64,000 bases of DNA from Winogradskyella echinorum (GTDB taxonomy: Bacteria > Bacteroidota > Bacteroidia > Flavobacteriales > Flavobacteriaceae). The notes below the pieces were generated by a model. The model worked only from the letters and a program-made list of their open reading frames with translations, did no database searches and had not been told where the DNA came from. The DNA is taken from NCBI RefSeq assembly GCF_014297365.1, contig NZ_JACOQD010000003.1, positions 62,001 through 126,000 on the forward strand, written 5' to 3'. The position numbers and the translations under genes were made by a program. Positions within the stretch are counted from its first letter, which is position 1, and every line of letters starts with the position of its first letter. Shown here in pieces: positions 50,889-60,340 of the stretch.

Positions 50889-53264
50889 ATGGAACACAAT
50901 ACTTGTTTTCATTGCGGAGATGACTGTGGTAGTCAACCTATTACATTTCAAGAGAAATCATTCTGCTGCAATGGCTGTAAAACCGTTTTCGAAATTTTTA
51001 ATGAAAATGACTTAACGTGTTATTACGACTTACAGAATTCACCAGGTGCTATTCCTAAAGAAATTGAAGGTAAATACGATTTTCTATCTCAAGACAATAT
51101 TATAGAAAAACTTACGGAATTTAGAAGCGATTCTATAGAAATCGTAACCTTGTACATTCCACATATTCACTGTAGTTCTTGTATTTGGATACTTGAAAAC
51201 CTCAACAAACTCAATCCAAATATTTCGGACTCACAGGTCAATTTTGGAAAGAAAACAGTACGAATTACTTATAATTCTGAAACAACGGATTTAAAACCTG
51301 TAGTCCTGCTATTAAGTTCAATTGGTTATGAACCTTATATTAGTTTAGACGATTTTAAATCTGGAAAACAACATATTAATCGAACCCTAATTTATAAACT
51401 TGGAGTGGCTGCTTTTGGATTTGGAAACATTATGTTTTTATCATTTCCTGAGTATTTTGAAGTAAATGAATATTGGTTAGAACAGTACAAACCAGTGTTT
51501 CGTTGGTTAATGTTTGCTCTCTCATTACCAGTTGTATTTTACTCAGCTCAAGATTACTTTATTTCAGCATTTAAAGGTTTAAAAGCTAAATTACTAAATA
51601 TAGATGTACCCATTGCATTGGGTATTTCTGTATTGTTTATAAGAAGTACTGTTGAAATTATTTTTGATTTAGGTTCTGGTTTTTTTGATAGTTTGGCTGG
51701 TTTAGTTTTCTTTCTTTTAGTTGGAAAATTCTTTCAGCAAAAAACTTATGACTTCTTATCCTTTGAGCGCGATTACAAATCTTACTTTCCAATTGCAATT
51801 ACAAAAATTGATAAGAATGGAATTGAAAATTCTATACAGGTTTATGATATCGAAAAAGGTGACCGTATTTTAATTAGAAATGAGGAATTAATTCCTGTTG
51901 ATGGTATTTTAATTAATGGAAACGCTAAAATAGACTACAGTTTTGTTACTGGCGAATCTCAAACCGTTTCTAAACAATCAGGTGACAAACTCTTTGCTGG
52001 TGGTAAACAAACTCAGGGAGTAATAGAAATGGAAGCTCTAAAATCTGTTGAGCAAAGTTACCTTACTCAATTATGGAGTAACGACGTTTTTAATAAAAAT
52101 AAGGAGGATGGCTTTACCAATATAACTAATACCATAAGTAAGCATTTCACTATTGCTATTTTATCTATTTCTGTAATTGCAACTGCTTTTTGGTTAATTA
52201 CAGATAGTACAAAAGCCATGAATGTTTTTACAGCAGTTTTAATTATTGCTTGCCCTTGTGCAATAGCCCTTTCTGCACCTTTTACCTTTGGAAACTTATT
52301 AAGAATCTTTGGTAAGCAAAAATTTTATGTAAAAAATGCGAGCGTTATTGAACAACTCGCCAAAATAAATACAGTAATTTTTGATAAAACCGGAACCATA
52401 ACTTCTAATAAACATAGTAATGCCGAATATGATGGTGATCTGTTATCAGATTCTGAAAATTTAGTACTTAAAAACTCATTAAGAGGTTCTAACCATCCAT
52501 TAAGTAGAACGTTATATAATGTTTTAAAGGAAAATAATATTGTTATTCTGGATGCCTTTGAAGAACACATTGGCAAAGGTATTGAAGCAAAGCATAAGGC
52601 TGTAAATATGAAAATTGGTTCGGCCAGTTTTGTTGGCAATCCCAATGAAACAACAGTTTTAAATACGACTGTCCACATAAGTAGTAATAATGTTTATAAA
52701 GGAAAATTTACATTTTATAATAGTTACCGAAAAGGTGTTTCAAAATTATTTAATCAATTAAAACAACAGTTTGATTTGGTTATCCTTTCTGGTGATAATG
52801 AAGGTGAACGCGAAAATTTAAAAAAATTACTTCCAGCTAAAACCAAACTCATTTTTAACCAAAAACCAGAAGATAAGCTCGATTTTATAAAATATCATCA
52901 ATCTGAAGGCGCAAAAGTTTTGATGATTGGCGATGGATTAAATGATGCTGGAGCCTTGGCGCAAAGTGATGTTGGTATTGCCATTTCCGAAGATGTAAAT
53001 GTCTTCTCACCAGCTTGTGATGCTATTTTAGATGCTACAAAATTTAAAGAATTGTTTTCTTACATAAAGGCCTCTAAATCGGCAATAAAAATTATTAAAT
53101 GGAGCTTTCTGCTTTCATTTATATATAACGTCATAGGATTATACTTTGCCGTAACTGGGCAATTAGAGCCCGTTGTTGCAGCGATCCTTATGCCTTTAAG
53201 TTCTATTAGTATTGTAGTTTTTACAACAATTGCAACAAACGTTTTAGGCAAACGATTAAAATAA
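50889..53264 (+). CDS. ccoI: Copper-translocating P-type ATPase of cbb3 assembly (CcoI/CopA2 type)
   Basis: A 791-residue P1B-ATPase. A Cys-rich N-terminal domain (C6, C9, C13, C26, C27, C30) typical of CcoI/FixI proteins precedes an HMA domain with HCSSC (C95, C98). The membrane metal site is CPC (C455-P-C457); catalytic motifs are DKTGT (D499), the HP motif in GSNHPLSR and MIGDGLNDAGAL. It exports Cu(I) to the periplasm for insertion into the cbb3 oxidase encoded downstream. It has its own FNR-type promoter and lies 80 nt before ccoS. Confidence 0.93.
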   Translation: MEHNTCFHCGDDCGSQPITFQEKSFCCNGCKTVFEIFNENDLTCYYDLQNSPGAIPKEIEGKYDFLSQDNIIEKLTEFRSDSIEIVTLYIPHIHCSSCIWILENLNKLNPNISDSQVNFGKKTVRITYNSETTDLKPVVLLLSSIGYEPYISLDDFKSGKQHINRTLIYKLGVAAFGFGNIMFLSFPEYFEVNEYWLEQYKPVFRWLMFALSLPVVFYSAQDYFISAFKGLKAKLLNIDVPIALGISVLFIRSTVEIIFDLGSGFFDSLAGLVFFLLVGKFFQQKTYDFLSFERDYKSYFPIAITKIDKNGIENSIQVYDIEKGDRILIRNEELIPVDGILINGNAKIDYSFVTGESQTVSKQSGDKLFAGGKQTQGVIEMEALKSVEQSYLTQLWSNDVFNKNKEDGFTNITNTISKHFTIAILSISVIATAFWLITDSTKAMNVFTAVLIIACPCAIALSAPFTFGNLLRIFGKQKFYVKNASVIEQLAKINTVIFDKTGTITSNKHSNAEYDGDLLSDSENLVLKNSLRGSNHPLSRTLYNVLKENNIVILDAFEEHIGKGIEAKHKAVNMKIGSASFVGNPNETTVLNTTVHISSNNVYKGKFTFYNSYRKGVSKLFNQLKQQFDLVILSGDNEGERENLKKLLPAKTKLIFNQKPEDKLDFIKYHQSEGAKVLMIGDGLNDAGALAQSDVGIAISEDVNVFSPACDAILDATKFKELFSYIKASKSAIKIIKWSFLLSFIYNVIGLYFAVTGQLEPVVAAILMPLSSISIVVFTTIATNVLGKRLK

Positions 53265-53277
53265 TTAAAAAATCATC

Positions 53278-53299
53278 AAACATGATAATAGTCATGTTT
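53278..53299. promoter_or_regulatory. FNR-type box before cco operon
   Basis: A perfect inverted repeat AAACATGA / TCATGTTT with a 6-nt centre TAATAG. The ATGA-N6-TCAT core is 53282-53295. The centre lies 36.5 nt upstream of the 3' base of the -7 element at 53318-53325, about position -41 relative to the expected start site. Confidence 0.75.
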
Positions 53300-53317
53300 T
53301 AAAAATAGGTACACTAC

Positions 53318-53325
53318 TATTTTTG
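53318..53325 (+). promoter_or_regulatory. -7 promoter element TATTTTTG of the cco operon
   Basis: A full match to TAnnTTTG, 19 nt before the ccoS ATG. No -33 TTTG is present; the FNR-type box occupies that position, as expected of a class II activated promoter. Confidence 0.65.
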
Positions 53326-53344
53326 TACCATAACTTCAGTAGGT

Positions 53345-53527
53345 ATGAGTGTTATTTATATTTTATTATCAGTAAGTGTCGTTGTTGGCGTTACATTCCT
53401 CGTCATTTTTTTAATGGCAGTAAGGTCTGGTCAATACGATGATGATTACACACCTTCTGTTCGTATGCTTTTTGAAGACGAACTTGTAAAAGAACACAAT
53501 ACATCAAAACAAACTAAAACCGACTAA
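53345..53527 (+). CDS. ccoS: Cbb3 oxidase assembly protein CcoS
   Basis: A 60-residue single-helix membrane protein (IYILLSVSVVVGVTFLVIFLMAV at residues 4-26), followed by the family motif RSGQYDDDYTPSVRMLFEDE. CcoS is needed for cofactor insertion into cbb3 oxidase. It is first in the operon, 10 nt before ccoNO. Confidence 0.92.
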   Translation: MSVIYILLSVSVVVGVTFLVIFLMAVRSGQYDDDYTPSVRMLFEDELVKEHNTSKQTKTD

Positions 53528-53537
53528 TTTTTTTAAT

Positions 53538-55736
53538 ATGGAAATGCAACAATTCTATTACGATAATAAAATCGTTAAAAAATTCATCTACGCCACAATT
53601 GTTTTTGGTGTGGTTGGGATGCTTGTAGGTCTGCTACTTGCTTTTATGTTTTTATTCCCAAACTTAACTGATGGAATCTCTTGGTTAAGTTTTGGCCGAT
53701 TAAGACCATTACATACCAATGCGGTAATATTTGCCTTTGTTGGTAATGCAATTTTTGCAGGAGTCTACTACTCTACTCAGCGTCTTTTAAAAGCTAGAAT
53801 GTATAGTGATTTATTAAGTAATATCAATTTTTGGGGATGGCAACTTATCATTGTAGGTGCTGCCATAACTTTACCATTAGGCTATTCAACATCTAAAGAA
53901 TATGCCGAATTAGAATGGCCTTTTGATATTGCTATTGCAGTAATTTGGGTGGCTTTTGGCATTAACTTAATTGGTACGATGCTTAAACGTCGTCAACGTC
54001 ATTTATACGTAGCCATTTGGTTTTATATTGCAACGTTTGTAACAGTAGCGGTACTTCATATTTTTAATAGTCTAGAGATTCCAGTTAGTTTTACTGGTAT
54101 GAAAAGTTATTCTGTATACGCTGGTGTACAAGATGCCTTAGTACAATGGTGGTACGGACATAATGCGGTTGCCTTTTTCCTTACAACACCATTTTTAGGT
54201 TTAATGTACTATTTTGTTCCTAAAGCAGCTAACAGACCTGTTTATTCTTATAGGTTATCTATTGTTCACTTTTGGTCTTTAATCTTTATTTACATTTGGG
54301 CAGGACCACACCACTTGCTTTATACAGCATTACCAGAATGGGCACAACATTTAGGAGTTGCATTCTCTGTTATGTTATTAATGCCATCTTGGGGAGGAAT
54401 GATAAACGGATTATTAACCTTACGCGGTGCGTGGGATAAAGTACGTACGGATCCAGTTTTAAAGTTTATGGTTGTAGCCATTACTGGATATGGTATGGCA
54501 ACATTTGAAGGACCAATGTTATCCCTTAAAAACGTAAATGCCATTGCGCACTTTACAGATTGGATTATAGCACACGTGCACGTTGGCGCATTAGCATGGA
54601 ACGGTTTTCTTGCCTTTGGTATGATTTATTGGTTAATACCACGTTTATTCAAAACTAAATTACATTCCATCGGTTTAGCCAACTTACACTTTTGGGTAGG
54701 CACATTGGGTATTATGTTATATGCACTACCATTATATGTTGCTGGTTTTGCTCAAGCGAGTATGTGGAAACAGTTTAATCCAGATGGTACCTTAGTATAT
54801 GGTAACTTCTTAGAAACCGTAACTGAAATTATGCCAATGTACTGGATGCGTGCTATTGGTGGTACGCTATACCTAGCTGGTTTATTAATCCTTGTGTATA
54901 ATGTTATAATGACTATTGCAAAATCTGAACATAAGGTTACAGATGAATTGGCAGAAGCTCCTGCATTAAAACGTGTATCAAAAAGACGTGTTTCTGGAGA
55001 AGGATGGCACACTTGGTTAGAACGTAAACCAATTCAATTAACAATTTATGCAACTATTGCAATCTTAATAGGAGGAATTGTACAAATTGTACCAACCATT
55101 GTTGTAAAATCTAACATTCCAACTATTAGTAGTGTAAAACCTTATACACCATTAGAATTAGAGGGAAGAGATCTTTATATAAGAGAAGGATGTGTAGGTT
55201 GTCATTCTCAAATGATACGTCCTTTTAGATCTGAAGTAGAACGTTATGGCGAATATTCTAAAGCTGGTGAATATGTTTACGACCATCCGTTCTTATGGGG
55301 AAGTAAACGTACAGGTCCAGATTTACATAGAATTGGAGGTAAATATTCCGATAATTGGCACTTTAACCATATGTACGATCCTCAAAGTATATCCACAGGT
55401 TCTATTATGCCAGCTTATCAATGGTTAATTAGAAATGAATTAGATAAATCTAGTACAGAGGAAAAAATGAAAACTATGGTAACATTAGGTGTTCCTTATA
55501 CTGATGAAGAAATAGCTAATGCTCAAGCAGCCATGTTAGAGCAAGGTACTCAAATTGAGAAAAACCTTTATAGCGACCCTGATTTTGTAGCCTCTTATGA
55601 AGCTGATAAAGCAGCTTCGGGTGAAGACTTCGTAGAAATGCGAAATAGAGAAATCGTAGCCTTAATCGCCTATTTACAACGATTAGGAACCGATATTAAA
55701 GTAAAAGACATTATAGAAGAAACTGCTCAAAACTAA
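53538..55736 (+). CDS. ccoNO: Cbb3-type cytochrome c oxidase, fused CcoN-CcoO subunits
   Basis: A 732-residue fusion. CcoN (residues 1 to about 480) is the twelve-helix haem-copper subunit; metal ligands are in LHTNAVIF, YGHNAVAFFLT, GPHHLLYT and HVHVGALAWNG. CcoO (about 495-732) has an anchor helix and one haem c site CVGCH (C552, C555, H556) with a likely axial Met in GSIMPAYQW. It reduces oxygen at low concentrations using electrons from CcoP. Fusion of N and O is usual in Bacteroidota. Confidence 0.95.
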   Translation: MEMQQFYYDNKIVKKFIYATIVFGVVGMLVGLLLAFMFLFPNLTDGISWLSFGRLRPLHTNAVIFAFVGNAIFAGVYYSTQRLLKARMYSDLLSNINFWGWQLIIVGAAITLPLGYSTSKEYAELEWPFDIAIAVIWVAFGINLIGTMLKRRQRHLYVAIWFYIATFVTVAVLHIFNSLEIPVSFTGMKSYSVYAGVQDALVQWWYGHNAVAFFLTTPFLGLMYYFVPKAANRPVYSYRLSIVHFWSLIFIYIWAGPHHLLYTALPEWAQHLGVAFSVMLLMPSWGGMINGLLTLRGAWDKVRTDPVLKFMVVAITGYGMATFEGPMLSLKNVNAIAHFTDWIIAHVHVGALAWNGFLAFGMIYWLIPRLFKTKLHSIGLANLHFWVGTLGIMLYALPLYVAGFAQASMWKQFNPDGTLVYGNFLETVTEIMPMYWMRAIGGTLYLAGLLILVYNVIMTIAKSEHKVTDELAEAPALKRVSKRRVSGEGWHTWLERKPIQLTIYATIAILIGGIVQIVPTIVVKSNIPTISSVKPYTPLELEGRDLYIREGCVGCHSQMIRPFRSEVERYGEYSKAGEYVYDHPFLWGSKRTGPDLHRIGGKYSDNWHFNHMYDPQSISTGSIMPAYQWLIRNELDKSSTEEKMKTMVTLGVPYTDEEIANAQAAMLEQGTQIEKNLYSDPDFVASYEADKAASGEDFVEMRNREIVALIAYLQRLGTDIKVKDIIEETAQN

Positions 55737-55742
55737 ATAGTT

Positions 55743-55928
55743 ATGCTAAAATTTGTAAAAAACCATATGGAAAGTATTACAGGTATAGAAATATACCCAT
55801 TAATATCTCTACTTATATTTTTCATCTTCTTTGTTGTGTTATTCTATTGGGTAATAACTGCTAAGAAGGATTATATAACAACTGTTAGTAACATACCATT
55901 AGACAACCAAAACGACACCGAAATATGA
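55743..55928 (+). CDS. ccoQ: CcoQ/FixQ-like cbb3 oxidase subunit
   Basis: A 61-residue protein with one membrane helix (YPLISLLIFFIFFVVLFYWVI) and a short polar tail, standing between ccoNO and ccoP. Position and form match CcoQ. Its stop overlaps the ccoP start (ATGA). Confidence 0.8.
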   Translation: MLKFVKNHMESITGIEIYPLISLLIFFIFFVVLFYWVITAKKDYITTVSNIPLDNQNDTEI

Positions 55929-56908
55929 GAAATTTAATCCCATCATACATTAGAATACCCGCAATCTTCTTTACGATTGCTGGTATTGTTGAATACTTTG
56001 TAGATTCTGGAGACCAACCTGCGTTTATAGAGCAACCAATTATTTTACTCTTCTTATTATTGGTATTATTAGTACTCATTGCTATTGAAGGTATTGTAAG
56101 TTCTATGGATAATATTCTTTTCCAAAGTTTAGACGAAGAAGCTAAAGAACGTTATTTAGCAGCCAAAAATAAAACACCAGAATTTAAAAGATTAAAAGCC
56201 ATTTATTCAAAATTACTTGGTAAGCAAAAACCGATTGAGGAGGAAGGTGAAATTATACTAGATCATAATTACGATGGCATTAAAGAACTAGACAACAATT
56301 TACCACCATGGTGGGTTTATAGTTTCTACATTTCAATTGCGTTTGCTGTTATTTACATGGTACGTTACCACGTATTAAATGCAGACGACCAGTTTGTTGA
56401 ATATGAAATCGAATATGCAGAGGCCAATGCTGCAATTGAAGAATATAAAAAAACAGCCAAAAATTTAGTAGATGTAAATACTGTTGAACTATTAACTGAG
56501 GCTAGCGATTTAAAGGCAGGTCAAAAAATATTTGAAATCAATTGTGTAGCATGCCATAAAGCAGATGGAGGTGGTGGCATTGGCCCAAACTTAACTGACC
56601 AACATTGGATTTTAGGCGGTGGAATTAAAAATGTATTTAGAACGATATCTGAAGGAGGACGAGACGGAAAAGGAATGGTGTCTTGGAAATCTGAATTAAA
56701 ACCTTTAGAAATGGCTCAAGTTGCAAGTTACGTTTTAAAATTTCAAGGTACAACTCCAGCCGAGCCAAAAGCTGCTGAAGGTGAAATTTGGGTAGATGAA
56801 AATGCAGAAAGTACTAACACAGAACCAGAATCATCTGAAGGCAATATAGAAGACAACGTTGAAGAAACTGATGAAGAAGCAGTGGAGACTGTAGCCACAA
56901 GTAACTAG
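55925..56908 (+). CDS. ccoP: Cbb3 oxidase subunit CcoP with a single haem c
   Basis: A 327-residue membrane cytochrome. It has two N-terminal helices (about 8-24 and 38-60), a third at about 133-152 within the cbb3 N-terminal domain PWWVYSFYISIAFAVIYM, and one cytochrome c domain with CVACH (C207, C210, H211) and a likely Met ligand in GKGMVSW. Proteobacterial CcoP usually has two haems; here one domain is absent. The C-terminus is a long acidic tail rich in Glu and Thr. Confidence 0.92.
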   Translation: MRNLIPSYIRIPAIFFTIAGIVEYFVDSGDQPAFIEQPIILLFLLLVLLVLIAIEGIVSSMDNILFQSLDEEAKERYLAAKNKTPEFKRLKAIYSKLLGKQKPIEEEGEIILDHNYDGIKELDNNLPPWWVYSFYISIAFAVIYMVRYHVLNADDQFVEYEIEYAEANAAIEEYKKTAKNLVDVNTVELLTEASDLKAGQKIFEINCVACHKADGGGGIGPNLTDQHWILGGGIKNVFRTISEGGRDGKGMVSWKSELKPLEMAQVASYVLKFQGTTPAEPKAAEGEIWVDENAESTNTEPESSEGNIEDNVEETDEEAVETVATSN

Positions 56909-56918
56909 TTATTAAAAA

Positions 56919-58343
56919 ATGGAAACGCCAAATAACGAAATATTTAGAGATTCTATTGCTACCATTGACGAGGAAGGTAAACGTAAATGGATATTTCCAA
57001 AAAAACCTTCTGGTCCACTTTATGAAAAACGCAAACTAGTTAGCTATTTTTTATTAGTCTTTTTACTAGCTGCACCCTTCGTAAAAATTAATGGTAACCA
57101 ATTTCTTTTATTCAATATTTTAGAACGGCGTTTTAACATCTTTAGTTTTCCGTTTTGGCCTCAAGATTTCTATCTTTTTGTGTTATCCATGTTAATAGGT
57201 GTTGTTTTTATAACCCTATTTACAGTAGGTTTTGGTCGTGTTTTTTGTGGTTGGATATGTCCACAAACCATATTTTTAGAAATGGTGTTTAGACGCATAG
57301 AGTATTGGATAGATGGTGATCGTAACAAACAAATGCGCTTAGATCGACAAAAATGGGATGCCGAAAAAATTAGAAAACGCGTTTTAAAATGGTTTATCTT
57401 TTTAATTATTTCCTTTATAATAGCAAATGTATTTTTAGCTTATTTAATTGGAGGAGATAAACTTATAAAATATATAACAGAAGGACCTTTTGAGCATACA
57501 GGCACATTAATTCCTTTATTAATATTTACAGCTGTTTTCTATTTTGTATTTGCATGGTTTAGGGAACAGGTTTGTATTATCGCTTGTCCTTATGGACGCT
57601 TACAAGGTGTATTATTAGATAATAAATCTATAGTTGTAGCATACGATTATAAACGTGGCGAAGCAGAAAATGGCCGAAAGAAATTTAGAAAGAATGAAGA
57701 TCGAAAAGCACTTGGCCATGGAGATTGTATTGATTGCTCTCAATGTGTTAATGTTTGTCCTACCGGAATTGACATTAGAAATGGCACGCAATTAGAATGT
57801 GTTAATTGCACAGCATGTATAGATGAGTGCGACCATATTATGGAAAGCATTAACCTTCCTAAAGGACTTATTAGATTTGCAAGTGAAGACGAAATTGAGA
57901 AAAAAGAGCCTTTTAAGTTAACCGCTCGCATGAAGGGTTATATAGCTGTACTAACCATTTTAATTGGTGTTTTGGCAGGTATGTTATTGCTGAGAAGCGA
58001 TGTTGAAGCAAGAATACTACGTTTACCTGGTCAACTTTTTGAACATAAAGAAAATGGTATAATCAGTAACGTTTATACCTTTAAATTAATTAATAAAACA
58101 TCTAAAGACATTGATGATTTAAGCTTTAAATTAAGAGGTTGGGAAGGTACCATAAATGTAGTTTCAACATCAGATACTTTTTCTGTAGAGGCTCAAGGTA
58201 TTGGAGAAGGCACTTTATTTATAGAATTAAAACAAAGTGATTTATCTGGAGACAAAAATAAAGTAATGATTGATCTATACAGTGATGGCGAATTAATTGA
58301 AACCACTTCTGTTACATTTTTAGGACCAAGAAGTTTTAATTAA
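56919..58343 (+). CDS. ccoG: Cbb3 accessory polyferredoxin CcoG
   Basis: A 474-residue membrane protein with about five helices. The NapH/YccM-like motifs FCGWICPQT and CIIACPYGRLQG precede two ferredoxin-type clusters, CIDCSQCVNVCPTG and CVNCTACIDECD. The C-terminal part from about 370 is an Ig-like periplasmic domain. CcoG reduces Cu(II) to Cu(I) during cbb3 assembly in studied species. It is co-transcribed with ccoP (10-nt gap). Confidence 0.93.
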   Translation: METPNNEIFRDSIATIDEEGKRKWIFPKKPSGPLYEKRKLVSYFLLVFLLAAPFVKINGNQFLLFNILERRFNIFSFPFWPQDFYLFVLSMLIGVVFITLFTVGFGRVFCGWICPQTIFLEMVFRRIEYWIDGDRNKQMRLDRQKWDAEKIRKRVLKWFIFLIISFIIANVFLAYLIGGDKLIKYITEGPFEHTGTLIPLLIFTAVFYFVFAWFREQVCIIACPYGRLQGVLLDNKSIVVAYDYKRGEAENGRKKFRKNEDRKALGHGDCIDCSQCVNVCPTGIDIRNGTQLECVNCTACIDECDHIMESINLPKGLIRFASEDEIEKKEPFKLTARMKGYIAVLTILIGVLAGMLLLRSDVEARILRLPGQLFEHKENGIISNVYTFKLINKTSKDIDDLSFKLRGWEGTINVVSTSDTFSVEAQGIGEGTLFIELKQSDLSGDKNKVMIDLYSDGELIETTSVTFLGPRSFN

Positions 58344-58430
58344 AGTTATTTCCATATATAAAACTTCTATAACTAATTATTTGTATTAAAGAATTAAAAA
58401 TACGGAGATTCCTATTTAGGAAATTGAATT

Positions 58431-58877
58431 ATGAAAATAAATTGGGGAACAGCTATAGTAATTGCATTTGTATGTTTTATTTCATTTATAATGTACTTTG
58501 TAATTAGCATGAGCACAAATAAAAAATATGATCATGACTTGGTAGTTGAAGATTACTATGGTAAAGAATTAGAATTTCAAGATGATATTGATAAAGAAAA
58601 ACATGCCAAAACTTTAACTATAAATGTTACTTGGAAAAAAACCAAAGAAGGTATCTTAATATTCTTTCCTAAAAATTTAGATTATAACAATATTAACGGA
58701 AAAGTGTTCCTATATAGACCATCTAATAAACAATTTGATTTTGAAATTCCGATTTCATTATCAAACCATACTTTGCTCATACCTGACAATCGTTTACTAG
58801 GTGGTCGTTGGAACCTTAAAGTCGATTGGAAATATAATACCAACACCTATCTTTTTAAGGAAGACATCAATTATTAA
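58431..58877 (+). CDS. ccoH: FixH/CcoH family protein
   Basis: A 148-residue protein with one N-terminal helix (AIVIAFVCFISFIMYFVIS) followed by the FixH phrase KYDHDLVVEDYYGKELEFQDDI, which is diagnostic in this phylum. FixH/CcoH helps keep the cbb3 complex stable during assembly. An 87-nt gap before it contains a small TTCCT/AGGAA hairpin (58409-58422) of unclear meaning. The next gene starts directly after its stop. Confidence 0.88.
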   Translation: MKINWGTAIVIAFVCFISFIMYFVISMSTNKKYDHDLVVEDYYGKELEFQDDIDKEKHAKTLTINVTWKKTKEGILIFFPKNLDYNNINGKVFLYRPSNKQFDFEIPISLSNHTLLIPDNRLLGGRWNLKVDWKYNTNTYLFKEDINY

Positions 58878-59579
58878 ATGCTAGTTTCAGCTCTCATATT
58901 AGGTTTATTAGGCAGTTTACACTGTGTAGGTATGTGTGGTCCCATTGCCTTTATGCTTCCTGTTGATCGTTCTAACTCTTTTAAAAAGGTTAGCCAAATT
59001 GGCATCTATCATTTTGGCAGATTATTAGCTTATAGCCTCATCGGATTGGTATTTGGGTTGGTTGGAAAAAGTCTTTACATATTTGGCATACAACAACAAC
59101 TTTCTATAGCAATTGGTATTATTATGATTGTTTTAGTACTCATTCCGTACAAAACTCTTGGTAAATACAATTTATCTAAACCATTGAATAAATTAATTTC
59201 TAAAGTAAAATCTAATCTTGGTAAAGCTTTAAAAAAGAAAACAGCAGATACATTTTTAACTATTGGATTCCTAAATGGGTTTTTACCATGTGGTTTAGTA
59301 TATATGGCTGTATTAGGAGCAATTGCAACTGGCAGTTTAGTTGAAGGCAGTTTATACATGGTTTTATTTGGTATGGGAACAATACCATTAATGACCTCAG
59401 CAATTTATTTAGGCAAATTTTTAAATAGCACAGTAAAACAACGCATTCAAAAAGCGATACCCGTATTTGTAGTTATAATAGGTGTTTTATTTATTCTGCG
59501 TGGTCTAGGTTTAGGAATACCTTACATCTCACCTGCTCCAATGGTCGAAATGGCGTCTAGTGCAATAGAGTGCCATTAA
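58878..59579 (+). CDS. SafE/DsbD-like membrane protein of the cbb3 locus
   Basis: A 233-residue protein with six or so membrane helices, of the sulfite exporter TauE/SafE-type group that regularly follows fixH in cbb3 loci. It starts with LILGLLGSLHCVGMCGP, whose two cysteines (C16, C20) could carry a metal or thiol; a second motif is GFLNGFLPCGLVYMA. Proteins of this position (sometimes CcoA/CycH-like labels) are thought to take part in copper supply. Copper or thiol transport for oxidase assembly is an inference from place. Confidence 0.8.
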   Translation: MLVSALILGLLGSLHCVGMCGPIAFMLPVDRSNSFKKVSQIGIYHFGRLLAYSLIGLVFGLVGKSLYIFGIQQQLSIAIGIIMIVLVLIPYKTLGKYNLSKPLNKLISKVKSNLGKALKKKTADTFLTIGFLNGFLPCGLVYMAVLGAIATGSLVEGSLYMVLFGMGTIPLMTSAIYLGKFLNSTVKQRIQKAIPVFVVIIGVLFILRGLGLGIPYISPAPMVEMASSAIECH

Positions 59580-59778
59580 ATCTTTATTCTAAACCTAATC
59601 TAAAAAACAACTAGAAACCATTGTTTCACTCACGGTGTTAAACGTTTCTACAAATGAAATCTGCAAACTTCCTTCAATAGATAATTGAGCATGACAAACT
59701 TGAACAATGAGAAGAAATTAAATTATATGATATAAATATTGGTCTTTTTTATACTTTAGTTATTCAATATTTAAAAAA

Positions 59779-60267
59779 ATGAGTACTACGAACCAACTTC
59801 CAACTCCTAAAGGAGTTATAAAAACGCTTACAATTTTTCATTATGCTTATTGTATAGCTATTTTAATTTTTGGAACGGTTTCTATTTTTATTACTAAAAA
59901 TGGAAGTATCAATTTTACTGATACTGAAGATGTTTTCTTTTATTTGGTTCCAGCTTTTGCAATAATATTAGCTTTTTTGAGTCATTTTTTATATCAACAA
60001 AATTTAAAAAAAGTAAGAGAAAAATCAACACTCTACGAAAAGTTAGCTCAGTACCAAACGAGTAGAATTATTCGATATGCTATGTTAGAAGCACCAGCAT
60101 TATTTGGTATAGTAATTTATATAATTACGAGTAATCAATTCTATTTAATTATCTCTGCAGTATTATTAGCTTATTTATTTTCATTAAGACCTACTAAGAT
60201 TATTATTACAGAAGATCTCGATCTAAATTCGGAACAAGAGCGAGAATTTGATGCGTCATTAAGATAA
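59779..60267 (+). CDS. Four-helix membrane protein, unknown
   Basis: A 162-residue protein beginning MSTTNQLPTPKGVIKTLTIFHYAYC. Four membrane helices are visible at about 21-38, 50-67, 96-112 and 117-134, with a charged segment between the second and third (QQNLKKVREKSTLYEKLAQYQTS). The tail is acidic (DLDLNSEQEREFDASLR). Similar proteins are frequent in Bacteroidota, but I know no function. The 199 nt before it hold no supported feature. Confidence 0.65.
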   Translation: MSTTNQLPTPKGVIKTLTIFHYAYCIAILIFGTVSIFITKNGSINFTDTEDVFFYLVPAFAIILAFLSHFLYQQNLKKVREKSTLYEKLAQYQTSRIIRYAMLEAPALFGIVIYIITSNQFYLIISAVLLAYLFSLRPTKIIITEDLDLNSEQEREFDASLR

Positions 60268-60271
60268 AAAA

Positions 60272-60295
60272 CGCCAAAGATTTATGTCTTTGGCG
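60272..60295 (-). terminator. Terminator after hemN-usp operon
   Basis: A 9-bp stem CGCCAAAGA / TCTTTGGCG with a TTTATG loop. T6 follows on the leftward transcript, so it mainly serves usp. A second hairpin CTTGATG / CATCAAG (60302-60308, 60332-60338) lies between it and the usp stop. Confidence 0.75.
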
Positions 60296-60340
60296 CTTAA
60301 ACTTGATGGTTTAACCCTAACTAATAAAAATCATCAAGAA

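Noticed and set aside
58409..58422. TTCCT-ATTT-AGGAA hairpin before ccoH as a regulatory site
   Set aside because: It has a 5-bp stem only, no T tract and no second copy; it is expected by chance in such sequence.
59689..59702. ATGACAAACTTGAA as a fourth FNR-type box before the gene at 59779
   Set aside because: The right half is not TCAT and no -7 element lies at the required distance.
59580..59778. A decayed gene in the gap after the SafE-like gene
   Set aside because: A 28-codon stop-free stretch exists but has no start, no recognisable family and no counterpart in the window.
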